NCBI RefSeq assembly: GCF_001695575.1
Contig: NZ_LUAX01000001.1
Location: forward strand, 1,860,001 to 1,924,000
Length of the DNA stretch: 64,000 nucleotides
Reading direction: 5' to 3'
From: Vibrio europaeus
Lineage (GTDB): Bacteria; Pseudomonadota; Gammaproteobacteria; Enterobacterales; Vibrionaceae
Part shown: positions 63,862-64,000 of the stretch, one piece after another
Position numbering within the stretch: the stretch's first letter is position 1
Layout of the letters: every line of letters begins with the position of its first letter
Made by a program: the position numbers and the translations under genes
The notes under the pieces: generated by a model
What the model was told of the DNA's origin: nothing
The model's database searches: none
Seen by the model: the letters and a program-made list of their open reading frames with translations, nothing else

Positions 63862-63896
63862 ACAAAAAAACCAGCTCATTGAGCTGGTTTTTTTGT
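63862..63896 (+). terminator. Intrinsic terminator of tRNA-Tyr operon
   Basis: AAAAAAACCAGCTC-ATT-GAGCTGGTTTTTTTG directly after the fourth tRNA. Confidence 0.95.
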
Positions 63897-63943
63897 ACCT
63901 ATCGAAAATCTAAGCGCACTTCTATTCTCTATTCTCGCAAGTA

Positions 63944-63972
63944 TAAAAAAGCCCCGACGAATAGCCGAGGCG
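63944..63972 (-). terminator. Intrinsic terminator of a leftward gene beyond the window
   Basis: Minus-strand GCCTCG...CGGGGC followed by TTTTTTATA; it implies a minus-strand transcription unit starting to the right of position 64000. Confidence 0.65.
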
Positions 63973-64000
63973 ATAACTAACATCTATAGGGGGAAGTTAG

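Noticed and set aside
63611..63865. 84-residue minus-strand ORF with GFEPSKAVPADLQSDPFGHSG
   Set aside because: It is the well-known artefactual translation antisense to tRNA-Tyr genes and covers tRNA copies 3 and 4.

Overview
The window is a chromosomal segment of a gammaproteobacterium, almost certainly a Vibrio (large chromosome). The clearest markers are toxR-toxS divergent from htpG, the order cysZ-cysK-ptsH-ptsI-crr near zipA-ligA, the miaB-ybeZ-ybeY-corC-lnt and leuS-lptE-holA-rsfS-rlmH-mrdAB-rlpA-dacA-ybeD-lipB-lipA clusters, and four tandem tRNA-Tyr genes. Species cannot be fixed from the sequence alone.

Left part (1-14.9 kb): a porin cut by the window edge; copA with a DUF411 partner behind a CueR-type promoter; an outer-membrane zone with an 8-strand barrel, an orphan ToxR-like membrane regulator and a KdgM-type porin; then hemH, adk (structured leader), htpG (sigma-32 promoter) and toxRS, followed by a TSUP permease and a SelW-like protein.

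Middle (15-30 kb): yfcE; a four-gene operon of two DUF1538 membrane proteins, a PII-like protein and a CBS protein; SDR genes; cnoX, qmcA and nfeD. Next is the most accessory-looking stretch (about 22.6-27.3 kb): a long inverted repeat, a 55-residue exported peptide, an unknown lipoprotein, a porin, a SWIM-finger small protein, and a ligA whose 3' third is AT-rich, divergent and carries an extra helix-hairpin-helix unit. zipA and cysZ follow.

Right part (30-64 kb): core metabolism and envelope genes: cysK and the PTS operon; ubiquinone, tRNA and ribosome maturation genes; lipoprotein acylation; leucyl-tRNA synthetase; LPS transport; cell elongation (PBP2/RodA/RlpA/PBP5); lipoate synthesis; glyA with a PurR box; a YitT protein; an RND efflux pair; and the tRNA-Tyr array.

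Three loci (after cysZ, lnt and the YitT gene) carry the same composite repeat: a tandem 8-bp satellite (CTGGATAA or CTGGAAAA) followed by a palindromic block with GGGCGAAGCCC hairpins. With the chimeric ligA plus SWIM gene, this is the best candidate for undescribed biology here. Other leads are the DUF1538/PII/CBS operon, the adk leader, an intrinsic terminator inside the lnt coding region, and several unannotated small ORFs.
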